Shown here piece after piece: positions 51,701 to 62,956 of a stretch of DNA of 64,000 bases; position 1 is the stretch's first letter; each line of letters starts with the position of its first letter. This stretch comes from Antedon mediterranea (lineage: Eukaryota > Echinodermata > Crinoidea > Comatulida > Antedonidae). The notes below the pieces were generated by a model that saw nothing but the letters and a program-made list of their open reading frames with translations, was not told the origin of the DNA and searched no databases. The position numbers and the translations under genes were made by a program. The stretch covers positions 32,236,501 to 32,300,500 of the forward strand of contig NC_092672.1 in NCBI RefSeq assembly GCF_964355755.1. The letters are read 5' to 3'.

Positions 51701-52461
51701 AAATACAGTATCAAATGTCATTATAATATTAAAGATCGTAATTGAGTTACACTCAGATTTAAAAGATGAGGGCTGAGTAAACAGGGCCAGCGGTCCTACT
51801 CTAACTTATACTGAACGACTAAGGAGGTACCCAAGTATAATCCCACCAAGTGACTCTCAGGAGCAATCCGCCATTTTCTCACATATACAGTATCAAATTT
51901 CACTATAATATTAAAAATCGTAATTGAGTTACACTCAGATTTTAAAGATGAGGGCTGAGTAAACAAGACCAGCGGTCCTACTCTAACTTATACTGGACGA
52001 CTAAGGAGGTACCCTAGTATAATCCCACCAAGTGACTCCCAGGAGCAATCCGCCATTTTCTCACAAATACAGTATCAAATTTCACTATATAAAAAATCGT
52101 AATTGAGTTACACTCAGATTTAAAAGATGAGGGCTGAGTAAACGGGACTAGTGGTCCCACCCTAACTTATACTGGACGACTAAGGAGGTACCCTAGTATA
52201 ATCTCACCAAGTGACTCCCAGGAGCAATCCGCCATTTTCTCACAAATACAATATCAAATTTCACTATAATATTAAAAGGTGCCAATGTAATTGGGCACTG
52301 AGTGTAACTCAATGATTGAGTTACACTCAGATTGAAAAGATGAGGGCTGAGTAAACAGGACCAGCGGTCCTACTCTAACTTATACTGGACGACTAAGGAG
52401 GTACCCTAGTATAATCCCACCAAGTGACTCCCAGGAGCAATCCGCCATTTTCTCACAAATA
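48781..52461 (-). repeat. Right array of the foldback element: about 20 units in opposite orientation
   Basis: The same ~181-bp unit reads on the minus strand. The switch is at 48780/48781, where CTCAG of the left array runs straight into GAGCAATCCGCC. A ~90-bp plus-oriented piece recurs at about 49594-49685, and a two-block disturbance (GTGCCAATGTAATTGGGCAC) occurs near 52277. Confidence 0.92.
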
Positions 52462-52618
52462 TTGAATTTCTAATACTATAAAAACCTTAAGCAATACTGA
52501 AAATGTAAAAAATACACAAACGGCGTTTCATAGTTATTGTCGGCTGGAAAAAATAAAAGTGGGCTGGCTTATTGTCGGCTGGCTTATTGTCGGCTAGCTT
52601 GACACAAGCGAAGATCAT

Positions 52619-52755
52619 GTGCAAGTGACGCGATATCGTCGTTGTGTTTGCGTGGAAAAATAAACCGATTTTAGGCCTAAAGATTTTAAAACAAAATACA
52701 AGACTAAATTTTTCCAAATTTTATGAAATAGAATAAAACAAGTTCTTATTTTGTA
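52619..52755 (+). promoter_or_regulatory. AGTRAP promoter and 5' UTR region
   Basis: Short stretch between the right copy of the target duplication and the AGTRAP start codon. It begins with CpG-bearing GTGACGCGATATCGTCG and turns AT-rich toward the ATG. Without the element it would join the TARDBP leader region directly. Confidence 0.45.
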
Positions 52756-55700
52756 ATGGATGGTCAATTTGATTCTAATCCTCTAGCTCGTGTTCCACTA
52801 AAGGTTAGTTTTGGTGCTTCAAATTGTTTTGAGCATATGTTTATCGACTCTTTTTCCCATCAAAATTTAGCTAGGCCTAGCTAGGCCCTCTATCTAGTAG
52901 CCTAGGCTGTACTATCTACTAAGGCCTAGCCTAGGTAGAAGTGCAGTAAGTGGATTACAGTAGTTTGGGCTTGGTCTACAGTCAGTAGGCTAGCCTAGCG
53001 TGTTATCACAGGGAACATGTGGTTACTAATAACCTACTGTAGTAGTAGTGGTGGTGGGCGTGCTATAGTAATATTAATGAAATAAGAAAACTGTTCTTCT
53101 TACATGTTGTCTTTTTCTTTATGTAATGTACATTTTAGTGAGAATTTGAATAAATAAAAAAAAATAAATATTTTTTTCAAGTTTTGCCTTTTGAATTTTG
53201 TTGAGAGTCCACTGTATACACAGTATATGATGGGCCTTTAAATTTTAAATCGTCGTTTTTACTCACGGCATTGCCCCATTGTCTTTATTGAGTACAACTT
53301 ACAATACAATGTCTGGCTGGCTTTACACACTATTGTCTTTTTTACTCACGATATGCATGGATTTGTTTTTTTTTATTACTGTAAGTACGTTCTTTACAGG
53401 GCACTCAATAGTAGTACACAAAATATCAATTAGAAGATACAACAGATTTCATGAATGATATCGTCGTAAAGTGATGAACAATTTTTTTATATTAAAGCCC
53501 CATTCCCTACGTTTTTTAGATCTAATTTAAGATCACAAACTATATTTAATGTAAAAATAATACTATATGGTCCTATTGCGATAACTTTTTTTGTCTTTAA
53601 ACGGTTAAAAATGTGAAAAATAAGTCGATTTTAATCATTATAGCGGCCCGCTATAAATCCCAAAATGCATTGCGCGCGGATTGATATTTTTGTTTTTCAC
53701 CTGTAATTCGCCCACTTTTCGATCGATCGTGAGGCCAAAACAAATGGAAGACTCCTAACTTTTCAGCGAAAATACCGGGTTTTCCCCAATTTGTATCAAC
53801 GGAGTCTGGCAAAAATAGAAAGACAATTAATGCAGCAACTATACAACGTCAGGCTAGGTATATAGCTAGCGTACGATGTTCGTACGTTACCGATATTTAC
53901 CAGCTAGGCCTACAAAACTAAGCCTAGCCAGGCTAGGCCTAAGACCGTCCACGAGAGGTCGATCGCCGCGAGCTACTTAGGTAGTGCATTGTTTCTCACT
54001 TTTTATCATAATTTACCATAAAACGTACATTAAGACAAGGAATGACATGGTTTAATGTTTTTAAAGTGATATATATGTATTATTTTCCAAAAAACGTCCA
54101 AAATTGCAGGGAAGGGGTCTTTAAACAAATGTTTTTTTAAAGCTTTGTATAATTCTAAAAGGTTCTGAGCCTGAGGTAAGACCAATTTACAAAGACAAGT
54201 GGTAAAACGGTACGTGCAGAAAATCGCGTAGCTTGTCTTAGACTGGAAACCCACTCGGGATAGATACCTGGGTTTTACAGTATGTGGCCCACATAAAACC
54301 CAGGTATTAACCTGAACAGGTTTACGATAAGCTGTCTGCTTCACGTTGTGTGTGAATGGTAATAAGAAATAACACACTGTAGATTCTATTTTGTTTTCCG
54401 CTTACTGTTACCGCTTTCCTGTGTAAATTGGCCTTTAGACCTTAATTGTATTATGCATGAATTGTGCATTGGAGCGTAAATAATGACCCATGAAGCGCTG
54501 CGTAATGTTCAATTACAGAACAGTTGCACCTAAGGAATACGGTAGACTAGTAACTATCATTAGTTCTGAACACAACAATTACTGTACGTACTAATATATA
54601 CAGTACCAGTTGCTGACAAATATGAAGTGATGATGATATCACCTCTGTCCACACTCCTTTTAGCCAGGAGAGAAATCTGTATAAACCTCTGTTCACACAT
54701 AGAGTCTGTACAACAAACATGCTTTTGCTAATGTATGTTAACTTGAACAGGATTACATTGCAGAAGTACACAGCATCCTCTCTTAATTTTTTCTATGAAC
54801 CATTTTAATAACTAATACTTTCGACAACGGATGAAATTTATGAAAATTGACATACAATTATATTATATAAACAAAGAGGTGAAGAAAAAAAATTTACTCA
54901 ATTTTGACATCAAACTAATTTTTTCTCAATTGTGGTTTTTTTTTAATATTCTTGTTTTTAAAATCTTGTCTTACAGGCGGTTGTCATCATACATTTTGTA
55001 TTAACAATATGGTATGTAAAATTTTGTTGTCATTCGTTTTTTGCGTTTGTTTGTTCATTGTGTGTTGAGTGCCTTATGCATGTCAGCCTCAGCTGTCAGA
55101 ACCACCCTCATTAAACAAAGTTTAATGAAAAAATAAATTAAAAAAAACAAAGCTACTGTACACTACAGTAGTGTTACCATGGACCTATAAATGTTATAAT
55201 TTACAGGGGCGGATTGCTATAAAACAGTCTTAACTAATGGTCTTAACTCCCCGATTAAAGCCGGCTTTATCTGATAGATGGTCTTACTAAAGCCACCCCT
55301 GTTAGACCATTGCTATAAAACAGTCTTAGATAAGACCGCGTAAAGTAACAAATTGAGGGCGTACTTTGCGCGTAGAATACCAAATAAGGTAATGTTCGTC
55401 ACGCTTGTTCAATTCACAATCATAACAGTACGTACATTTCTACGCAAGAAAATCTATTCTAGGGCTATATAAGAATAAAATCACCGTTATTATTTGATTT
55501 AACACTTAAAACTCGTTCTATTGGTTGTCTTTGACGATAAATAATACGTAAAAGCAACAAAAATAGAGGTTTAAGACTGTTTTAAGACTCCTTTGAGTAG
55601 GCTTTAATTTTAAAGACCGTTTACAGGTTAGACCGCGGTATAGCAATGGTCTATAATGTAAGACTGGGACTACTTGCTACGTCACGAATTATAGCCGGCT

Positions 55701-58700
55701 AAGCGCTAAGACCGGTTATAGACCGCTTATAGCAATCCGCCCCTGGTCTATGGTGTTACTTAGTAACATTCTTGTATAGTAACTATGTAAATAATACAGT
55801 AAACAGGGTACTGTACAGTATTTACTCTGTATTTAGATGTGGAAGGTGCAACACCCACCTTTCAGCCAAATATACAGTAATTGTACAGATTACAATTAAG
55901 CTTTATATAATGGATGAAGCTGTAACAGGGTTTTCCCCTCTTAGATTCCAATTCTACCTTCTTGTAATACAGTACCGTAGCTGCTGCAGGCCCCCATAGC
56001 CAGAATTTTGATGGAGGAGTTCGAATTTGGAAAAAGTTGCTGGACCAACAACCATGGCTAATTGTATTATAAAAGATCATAGTTTATGGAGAGGGTATGG
56101 TACAATCAAACCATATCCATGCCCCCAGACCATCATAATAACAGTATATACCACCAAATTGAAACTTTCTTTTAGTATTACACTTTAAAAATATTAAATA
56201 CTTCAAATTTATAATTGTTTTTTTTTAATATATTTTTTTGGCCATTAAATGTGTGTGACCACTAGGTAAAACGTTTGTTTGTTGAAACCTCCCCAACCTT
56301 CTGGCTACAGGCCAGTGTGCTGTTTGTTTAACCACAGTATTACAAAATACAGGCTTATGATCGACAGTACCTTATTACAGTAGTACGTTTTATGGTTCCA
56401 AGCAGGCAGTGTTATATTCAGGACATTCAACATCATTTTGGTTAACATTCCTCCCTTTATTTTTTGTAGGGCTTCACAAAGTGGGTTTTTACCCGATGCG
56501 TACTTAATAATGAACATCACCATAATATTTTGCGGCCTGTGGGCTATCGCACACTCTGAGTCAATCGACAGTATACAAATGGTAAGAATTGTACAGTAAT
56601 CCCGGTATTATAATGGTAAAAGTGACCGTAATGTGAAATTCAATATGGCAACTTATGGTGTTTTATACTTGAGACTGAGTGTAAACTGTATTCATTATTC
56701 ACTCTCCACTCTCTTACGGAATCTACTGTAAGTATCAATATAGTGAAATTATTATAAAGAGAAATATCTCCCTTGAATATGATCATTGCCTGGTTATTAT
56801 TTTATAACTTGCACTACAGTACATAATTATGTTTTACATCATCATCAAATATTAGTGTTAAATGTTTGTTTATGTTTTTTTTTAGTACCTCTTCTTACAT
56901 GTAATAAGCATTGCAATGGATATAATCTTTCTTGCTGTATTTTTTGATACACCTTATAAAGACTGTAAGTATAAACACATTCTGTTCTCCTCTCCATTTC
57001 CTATCAATAATTTCCCCCACATTCCTTCCACCCCACCCCCACGCCACCCACTTTATTACTGCAGTAAAGCAAGATACAGTACATTCAAACATACAGTACT
57101 ATACTGTAGTGCTCATAAAATATTTGTGCTCTCACAGCACTTTAGTAGTGTGCAATAGAGTACACACAGTACTATGGCTCCTATTGGATATTTTAAATTA
57201 ATTTTTTTTTTATTTCTTCCTTTTATGCCTTTCAACTTGGGGTTTGGCTACTAATTTCCTATCTTTTGCATTGTAAATAATTCAGAGCAGTCCCTGGCCG
57301 ATTAATTATCATTAATAATTCTACTAATTAATGATTCATATTCTGTACTCCTTGTTTTTGCTTTATCAAATTTTATATATTAATTATTTTTTTTCACTAT
57401 AGCAAGTTCTGTGAAATTCAGCAAGACGTATCCTTTTACTTTCATATATAAATTGTAGACTACAGTAGTACAATATCATTTAATGATAACCTGAGAAATG
57501 TTATTTTAATACTGCTACGGTAACTAAGGTCATCTAAAAATAGCACCTTATTATAGAAGATGACTTCTACCATCAATAATTTCCCCTTTAAGTGCTATAT
57601 GCACATCGGTTCTCGTCAGATCACCGAAGTTAAGCAACGTTGGGCCTGGTTAGAGCTTGGATGGGAGATCATCTGGGACTATATCAGGTGCTGTATATGG
57701 AGCTGGGGTCCCATTGGGCATTTGAAATCAGCACTGCTGGCTATTATGGCAGCCTCTGCATCTAGTATCTGCCTCAGACATATTGGCCCATGCCTTTCCT
57801 CTAGCCAAGACAGAGCACTGGACAAGAGAAGCCCTTGATCAATGATAGGACCAGCCAAGGTGCTTTAAACAGTCCTGGCTTACAGTAGTTTTATCCGTCA
57901 TACAGATGAATGTCATTGAACTAATTAGTTATCCGCATTCAGCGGATAACTCCTTGTAACTGTCCTGTTTCATCATCTTTTTAGTTATCCGCACTTGGCG
58001 GATAACTCCTTGTTATTGTATGGGATCTTTTTCCTTTTCTGTATTATTCTTCTGTCTTTCTTCCTTTTTTTGTGAGCCCTGTTTCTCTAAAATGTGTAAA
58101 CAGAACATATCGTAACTTTGTCAAAATATAGACATTTACGTGAAGTTGTGCACCTCCTATTTTTGAAAAACGTCAGAGTTGCGCAACGTGACTTGCACGC
58201 AATTTTATGAATTTAAATTATTGATCATAGATTAAAAACCAAAAGTCGATTTGTATTGAGACTTGGTGAAAATTTAATTTATATCAAGAGTCAATTTTCT
58301 GTGGATTAAAAATGGCATGTTTCACACAAAGTTACGCGCGCACGCGCATTTAAAATTTCAAAATGCGCAAAATTAATTTCTAATCAACTTTTTACGCGTT
58401 TCATGTAATTTTAAGCATGTCAAAAATTCCCACGCGCCCGCAAATTTTTACGTGCGCATGTAGCGTTAAAAACATATTTTTTTCTCGTGATTTATGTTTT
58501 TCTAGCTTTTTTTAGTAATTTTATCAACTTTTAAACAATTTCGACTTAAAATCACGTCATATGAGCACGTCGAATTAAACAATTTGTGCGCTTTTTTGAT
58601 GAAAAAGTTCAAAAATTTGTCAAAATTATGCCTTTTTTTAAACAGTCGTAATTTCTAAACTGCACGGTCAACTTTTTGTGGATAACATATTCTGGAAGTT

Positions 58701-60213
58701 GATTAGTTGTATATATCGGATCATGTATTAATATGGCTAACCGGACATTATGACGTCATCGTATGGCCACGCAAATATAAAATAAAGGATTTTTGTATCT
58801 TTCGTTATAGGTCATCACATTTAATAGAGCGCATCTCAACTTAGCCGTTTTCCATTTTCACCCCGATTTTTATATTGTCTAGGTCAATCAACTATCTTTC
58901 GCATGAGTTACAAATATTTTAATTTTTATGACGTCATCATGCCTAAAAATTTAAATTACGTGTGGCATTAATTTCATCTTTACAGTAAATTTTAATCTGT
59001 TATAGCTCGTAAGAATAAAATGTGATAATCACGATTAAAACGTTTTCTAGTAGCTATTGGATTGTAGATAGGAAATCATGTGAAAATTTTGCCAATCGGA
59101 TGTTGTGATGTCATCATATGAATAGTTAAATAAAAAAAGTCGTATTTTCATCTTTTGCGTCATAATTTATTACATTTAAAAGAGCGCGCATCAATATTTT
59201 ACGTATTTTAATTTCTTCTACACATTAATATGTTGTTGACGAGATAATTTCCTTCCGAAATTGCTATCTTAGTGTTTAATTTGAATACCGTCGCCATGTT
59301 AAAAAGTGGAATAAACGGTGGGTCCCGTAATTCCACCTATTCTACACTGTATGTAATATGTATACAGATTATACTGTATATACTATATGACACAAAATAG
59401 ACAGAATTCAGCACTAACAATACATGATATTCTTCAGTTCAGGTCATAATGCCATAATCTTTTTATGTGTGCAATATTCCAACGTATGACGTGCACGTGG
59501 CGTTTCTCGTGCGGATAACTAACTCGTCAAAGTGACGAGTTTCATGTCTAGTTGACATTGTCATTTGCGACAGACGTCATTTGCGACAGACGTCATTGTC
59601 ATTTGCGACAGACGTCATTGTCATTTGCCACAGGCGTCATTGTCATTTGCGACAGACGCGTCATTGTCATTTGCGACAGACGTCATTGTCATTTGCGACA
59701 GACGTCATTGTCATTTGCGACAGACGTCATTGTCATTTGCGACAGACGTCGGCCATAAACTATATAACAGTATTTGTACGAAGTTGAGATAGTGAGTAGA
59801 ATTTCGACATTCCCAATGAACTCTCAAATCAACAAATAGTAACACAAGTGTAAGAAATGGGATTGTGTTATATTTGTGGATTGTACCATTTTTATATGGG
59901 GGTATTCAATTAATTGAATTTAAGCATTCAGTGTTGTGTTATCCATGTACACCCCTTTTCCATGTGCACATCTTTTTATTTGTGTATATTCCTTAACCAA
60001 TGTTTTAGTATGTCTATTATCAACCTCCTGGTGAAGCCTCTGTCCTCGTTCATTTTGCTTGTGCATTTCCGTAATCGAGGCGGTCAGTACAGCAGCTATC
60101 CGTCTCCTTCAGCTAGCGGCTACGAGAATGTTGACCAACCGCTGCCTTCGAACAGCCAAGTGGAAGCAGCCAACTCTCCAACCTCTTTCCAGAAGCCGTA
60201 CATACCACAGTAA
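52756..60213 (+). CDS. AGTRAP: Type-1 angiotensin II receptor-associated protein (ATRAP)
   Basis: Small multi-pass membrane protein; in mammals it binds the AT1 receptor tail and promotes its internalisation. Six coding exons, all phase-consistent: 52756-52803, 54977-55011, 56470-56581, 56886-56964, 57403-57427 and 60009-60213, giving 167 aa (human 159). Landmarks against human: PLKAVVIIHFVLTIW at the exon 1/2 border for NLKVILLGHW-LLTTW; IFCGLWAIAHSESIDSIQM for ALGVWAVAQRDSIDAISM; and MSIINLLVKPLSSF...RNRGG for GMAILSLLLKPLS...RERGG. Four hydrophobic segments lie near residues 17-35, 40-55, 66-88 and 101-121. The cytoplasmic tail is Ser/Pro-rich with a YENVD motif. Exon 5 is only 25 nt. Start context has G at -3 and +4. 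Introns hold a 0.6-kb TTAA-flanked element, a hAT-like MITE, a 5S-like element and a 22-bp minisatellite. Confidence 0.92.
53496..54120. mobile_element. 0.6-kb non-autonomous element in AGTRAP intron 1
   Basis: Ends AGCCCCATTCCCTACGTTTTTTAGA and, reversed, AGACCCCTTCCCTGC...GGACGTTTTTTGGA; TTAA on both sides (53492-53495, 54121-54124). Confidence 0.65.
55204..55745. mobile_element. hAT-like MITE in AGTRAP intron 2
   Basis: Perfect 17-bp inverted ends CAGGGGCGGATTGCTAT / ATAGCAATCCGCCCCTG, with many internal TAAGACCG-type words. No clear 8-bp duplication was seen, so the superfamily call is tentative. Confidence 0.7.
57592..57895 (+). mobile_element. 5S rRNA-derived element (SINE3-like) or 5S pseudogene in AGTRAP intron 5
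   Basis: 57592-57700 follows 5S rRNA: CGGTTCTCGTCAGATCACCG, AAGTTAAGCAACGTTGGGCC and GCTTGGATGGGAGATCATC keep the internal pol III promoter. The outer stem is altered (GCTATATGC instead of a normal 5S end). A ~190-bp non-5S body follows, as in 5S-headed SINEs. Too many changes for a functional 5S gene. Confidence 0.65.
57920..59550. mobile_element. Probable non-autonomous transposon in AGTRAP intron 5
   Basis: Two successive hairpins, GTTATCCGCATTCAGCGGATAAC (57930-57952) and GTTATCCGCACTTGGCGGATAAC, followed by CTCCTTGT, open the region; GCGGATAACTAACTCGTC with TGACGAG closes it near 59510-59540. The interior is AT-rich without coding capacity. Boundaries are approximate. Confidence 0.4.
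59556..59749. repeat. 22-bp minisatellite, about nine units
   Basis: Unit ATTGTCATTTGCGACAGACGTC; one unit has GCCACAGGC and one a 2-bp insertion (ACGCGTC). Overlapping short frames rich in RRHCHLRQ are a by-product. Confidence 0.85.
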
Positions 60214-60874
60214 ATGATGTTTGAAATTAAGAAAAAAACTTGTAAAAACCCAAGAGTCAAGAGAATGATTTTTTACCCATACTACTGTATGAAGAAGGTG
60301 ATAGATAGATATTTACACTGTTGACAAGTACTGTATATGTACCATTGGGTCAATACATTATGATAATAGGTACTTGATCCACAATGTAAACTCAGTTTTC
60401 CTACTTTCATTCTAGACTCCATTTTTGCAAATGAGAACAATGTTGTTAGCGCACGTTAATAACATACAGTAATGCATACAAGTTTGCATAATAGCGCATA
60501 TTAATAATATAAAATCGATATTGGGATATTCGGTTAAAGTTTAATGTCGTGGATCATATTAATGATTTGACCTTTTTCTATGTTCGTATTTAAAAACTAT
60601 AAGAGTCAAAGGTCATATTGAAGTTACCTACTACTACACAGAATTATAAATGTCACATTAATTGAAATATTAGTGTTAACAACTACATGATATTAACAAG
60701 CAAATGTATGAATTAAAAAAAATTAAATAATAAAAAATAAATGTTGATCTTGCATACATAGGTTAACTAATATGAATTGTTTAAATGTTTTTTTAGTTTG
60801 AAAGTTATTAAGAATGAAAATTGTTTGTTTTTCTGGGGCTAAGCTTTTTATGTTTTTTTTATTTTCTCATTTGC

Positions 60875-60880
60875 AATAAA
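60875..60880 (+). terminator. Candidate polyadenylation signal of AGTRAP
   Basis: AATAAA about 660 bases after the stop codon; other A-rich candidates lie near 60727-60740. Confidence 0.4.
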
Positions 60881-61112
60881 ATTTCTTTTTCATTTTTTAA
60901 ATAGATTATTATTATAATAATTTGTTAGGGTTTTTCCAAATTATCAAAGCACATTACTACCACTGTTTGAAACAGAATATAATGCTAATATTTCTCCCGA
61001 TAAGTTTCGCACTTCGAGGCAATGTTAAAACTTACACAATGTAAAATATATAGTCATCACTTCTCTCAAAACTGAACATCCTTGTCAAGAATGGTCAGTT
61101 TTCGAAACCTAA

Positions 61113-61348
61113 AGCCTGTTTCCACTAGGTGAATGTATTCGCGGAAAAATTTTGTTATCCTTTTTATTATTTTCTACTGCAAAAGCAAATATATGCAGTT
61201 GTTGTTTTGATTACTCATTTCCGGAACTCTGATTGGTTGTGCAATTTTTTTGCTTTGCAAAATGTAGAAACAGTTTAAAAAAATGCAAAAGACTAAAATA
61301 TATACATCTTCGATTCATTTATGAAATCTGCTTAGTGGAAACAGACTT
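61113..61348. mobile_element. MITE with CCTGTTTCCACTA ends
   Basis: AGCCTGTTTCCACTAGG and, reversed, AGTCTGTTTCCACTAAG, after TAA. The ends resemble those of family A. Confidence 0.6.
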
Positions 61349-61717
61349 TTAAGATTTCTGCATTAAGAGAGTCTGGTTTTGGGAAGGTCAGTGTATGGAA
61401 GGCCAGGGTATGGAAGGCCAAATGAGAAAATATTGAATAAAACATAAGCTTAACACCTCTTGCCAATTAGTGCCCTTCCAGTACATTCCAAAATGGTGCA
61501 TTTTAGCGTTCAGTTGGTTTGTGTATTAGAATATAGTGTGTTAGATTGAAATAGAAATTTTCAAAAATTAGTTTTACATTAATTTTATATATTTCGTTAA
61601 TATTGTTGTAAATTCATATATGAATGGATTAGAGTTGCCTTGTAGATATAGTACTGTATTTGATTTTATATAATTTAATAGTAATACCTCTATCTTAGAA
61701 TCGTGTTAAAATTTTTC

Positions 61718-61976
61718 TACTGCAGTAACTACATTTTTACTGTACATTAGTAACTACATTTTTACTGCAGTAACTACATCTTTACTGCAGTAACTACATC
61801 TTTACTGCAGTAACTACATCTTTACTGCAGTATAACTACATCTTTACTGCAGTAACTACATCTTTACTGCAGTAACTACATCTTTACTGCAGTAACTACA
61901 TCTTTACTGCAGTAACTACATTTTTACTGCAGTAACTACATTTTTACTGCAGTAACTACATTTTTACTGCAGTAAC
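61718..61976. repeat. 20-bp minisatellite, about 12 units
   Basis: Unit ACTGCAGTAACTACATCTTT (or TTTTT); every unit carries the 8-bp palindrome ACTGCAGT, and one early unit is diverged (ACTGTACATTAG). Confidence 0.9.
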
Positions 61977-62237
61977 ATGGTTCAATTTGTTTGAATGAAA
62001 AAGTTAACTTGCTAAATAATTTATAATTAGGCTTAAAATTTTAATAACATGTAGTTCTGCAGAAACTGCAGTAGAATAATGTTCACATGGTTATTATTGA
62101 TCGTATTTAAATAATTATTAGTTAGTGCAAATAATGACTGTTCAATATAACGTATTATACACATAGCAGAAGTATAAACTGTATAGGGGTTTTTGAAAAT
62201 ATATAATTTGCAATTTTCTGTCAATGTTAGTGAGTTA

Positions 62238-62361
62238 AGCTCTGTCTACACTGTGATGTGCCCATATATGGACATGATGACTAACATATTTGGGCATATC
62301 ACTTCAATATTTGAGCATATCACATTTTTTGTCAAACTAGTTTGATAGCGTAGACAGAGCT
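62238..62361. mobile_element. MITE family B copy with TTA duplication
   Basis: AGCTCTGTCTACACTGTG / GATAGCGTAGACAGAGCT; TTA at 62235-62237 and 62362-62364. The left arm is shortened. Confidence 0.75.
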
Positions 62362-62956
62362 TTATACAATGTTAGTTAATGTAAAAATATTTGTCACATT
62401 TAAACTTTTAATCTGAAATACATTTTATACAATTATAAGACAATTAATACAGAATTAATAGATATATTATTGTACTGACGTATAGGTGCCTGGAGAATAC
62501 AAAAATAACCCCCTAAAAATAATTTACAGTCAAAATGTACCACAGTAAACAACGACCAACCCTAAAGTGGGAACTATGATTTAAATTCCATACCAGTATT
62601 TATATATTTTTTTAAAAATACTATACTATTTGGAATAATAACACAATTTACAAATGACTGTATTTATAAATATTCAAAAAAACATGTTACAAATATTTTA
62701 ACATTGTACATTTAGTCACATGTTACCAAAAACAATTAAAAAAAACATTTCTATCATATTTATATAGATTCATCGAAAAATTTCAATTTTTGGTTAATTA
62801 TTATTTTTTCAAACGTTGCAGTTCAAAAAATGTTTCAATTTGTTGTATGATTTTTTTTTTAAATCATAAATTGGTGTAAATCTTTGATTTTAATTTATTT
62901 TCAGTATATAATATATTTTATTTCTTTACAAGCATGGTTGACTTGAGAATAATTTT

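Larger units (their letters stand above)
40885..52609. mobile_element. 11.7-kb foldback element inserted between TARDBP and AGTRAP
   Basis: A perfect 9-bp target duplication, GAAGATCAT (40876-40884 and 52610-52618), flanks inverted ends. The left end reads GCTTGTGTCA then GCTTGTGTCAAGCTAGCC; the right end, reversed, starts GCTTGTGTCAAGCTAGCC. The ends then share tandem AGCCGACAATAAGCC blocks, CTATGAAACGCCG, and about 160 bp of near-identical sequence before the arrays. Inside are two opposed arrays of a ~181-bp unit and no coding sequence. Foldback elements of Drosophila (FB) and echinoderms (TU) have this design, and 9-bp duplications occur in FB and Mutator-like elements. It is non-autonomous; the superfamily is inferred. 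Confidence 0.9.

Noticed and set aside
41050-52461. CRISPR-like regular repeat
   Set aside because: The ~181-bp units are contiguous with no unique spacers, and the context is a eukaryotic foldback element.
40885-52609. Assembly artefact from reverse-joined contigs
   Set aside because: Not excluded for exact copy number, but the precise 9-bp duplication, conserved terminal inverted ends and unequal arm lengths argue for a real insertion.
54030-54377. 115-aa minus frame in AGTRAP intron 1
   Set aside because: Overlaps the end of a non-autonomous element and related repeat sequence; no conserved motif.
57592-57700. Functional 5S rRNA gene
   Set aside because: Internal promoter kept, but many substitutions, an altered terminal stem and a non-5S body joined directly.
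59552-59792. Repetitive RRHCHLRQ-type peptides
   Set aside because: Three overlapping frames arise simply from the 22-bp minisatellite.
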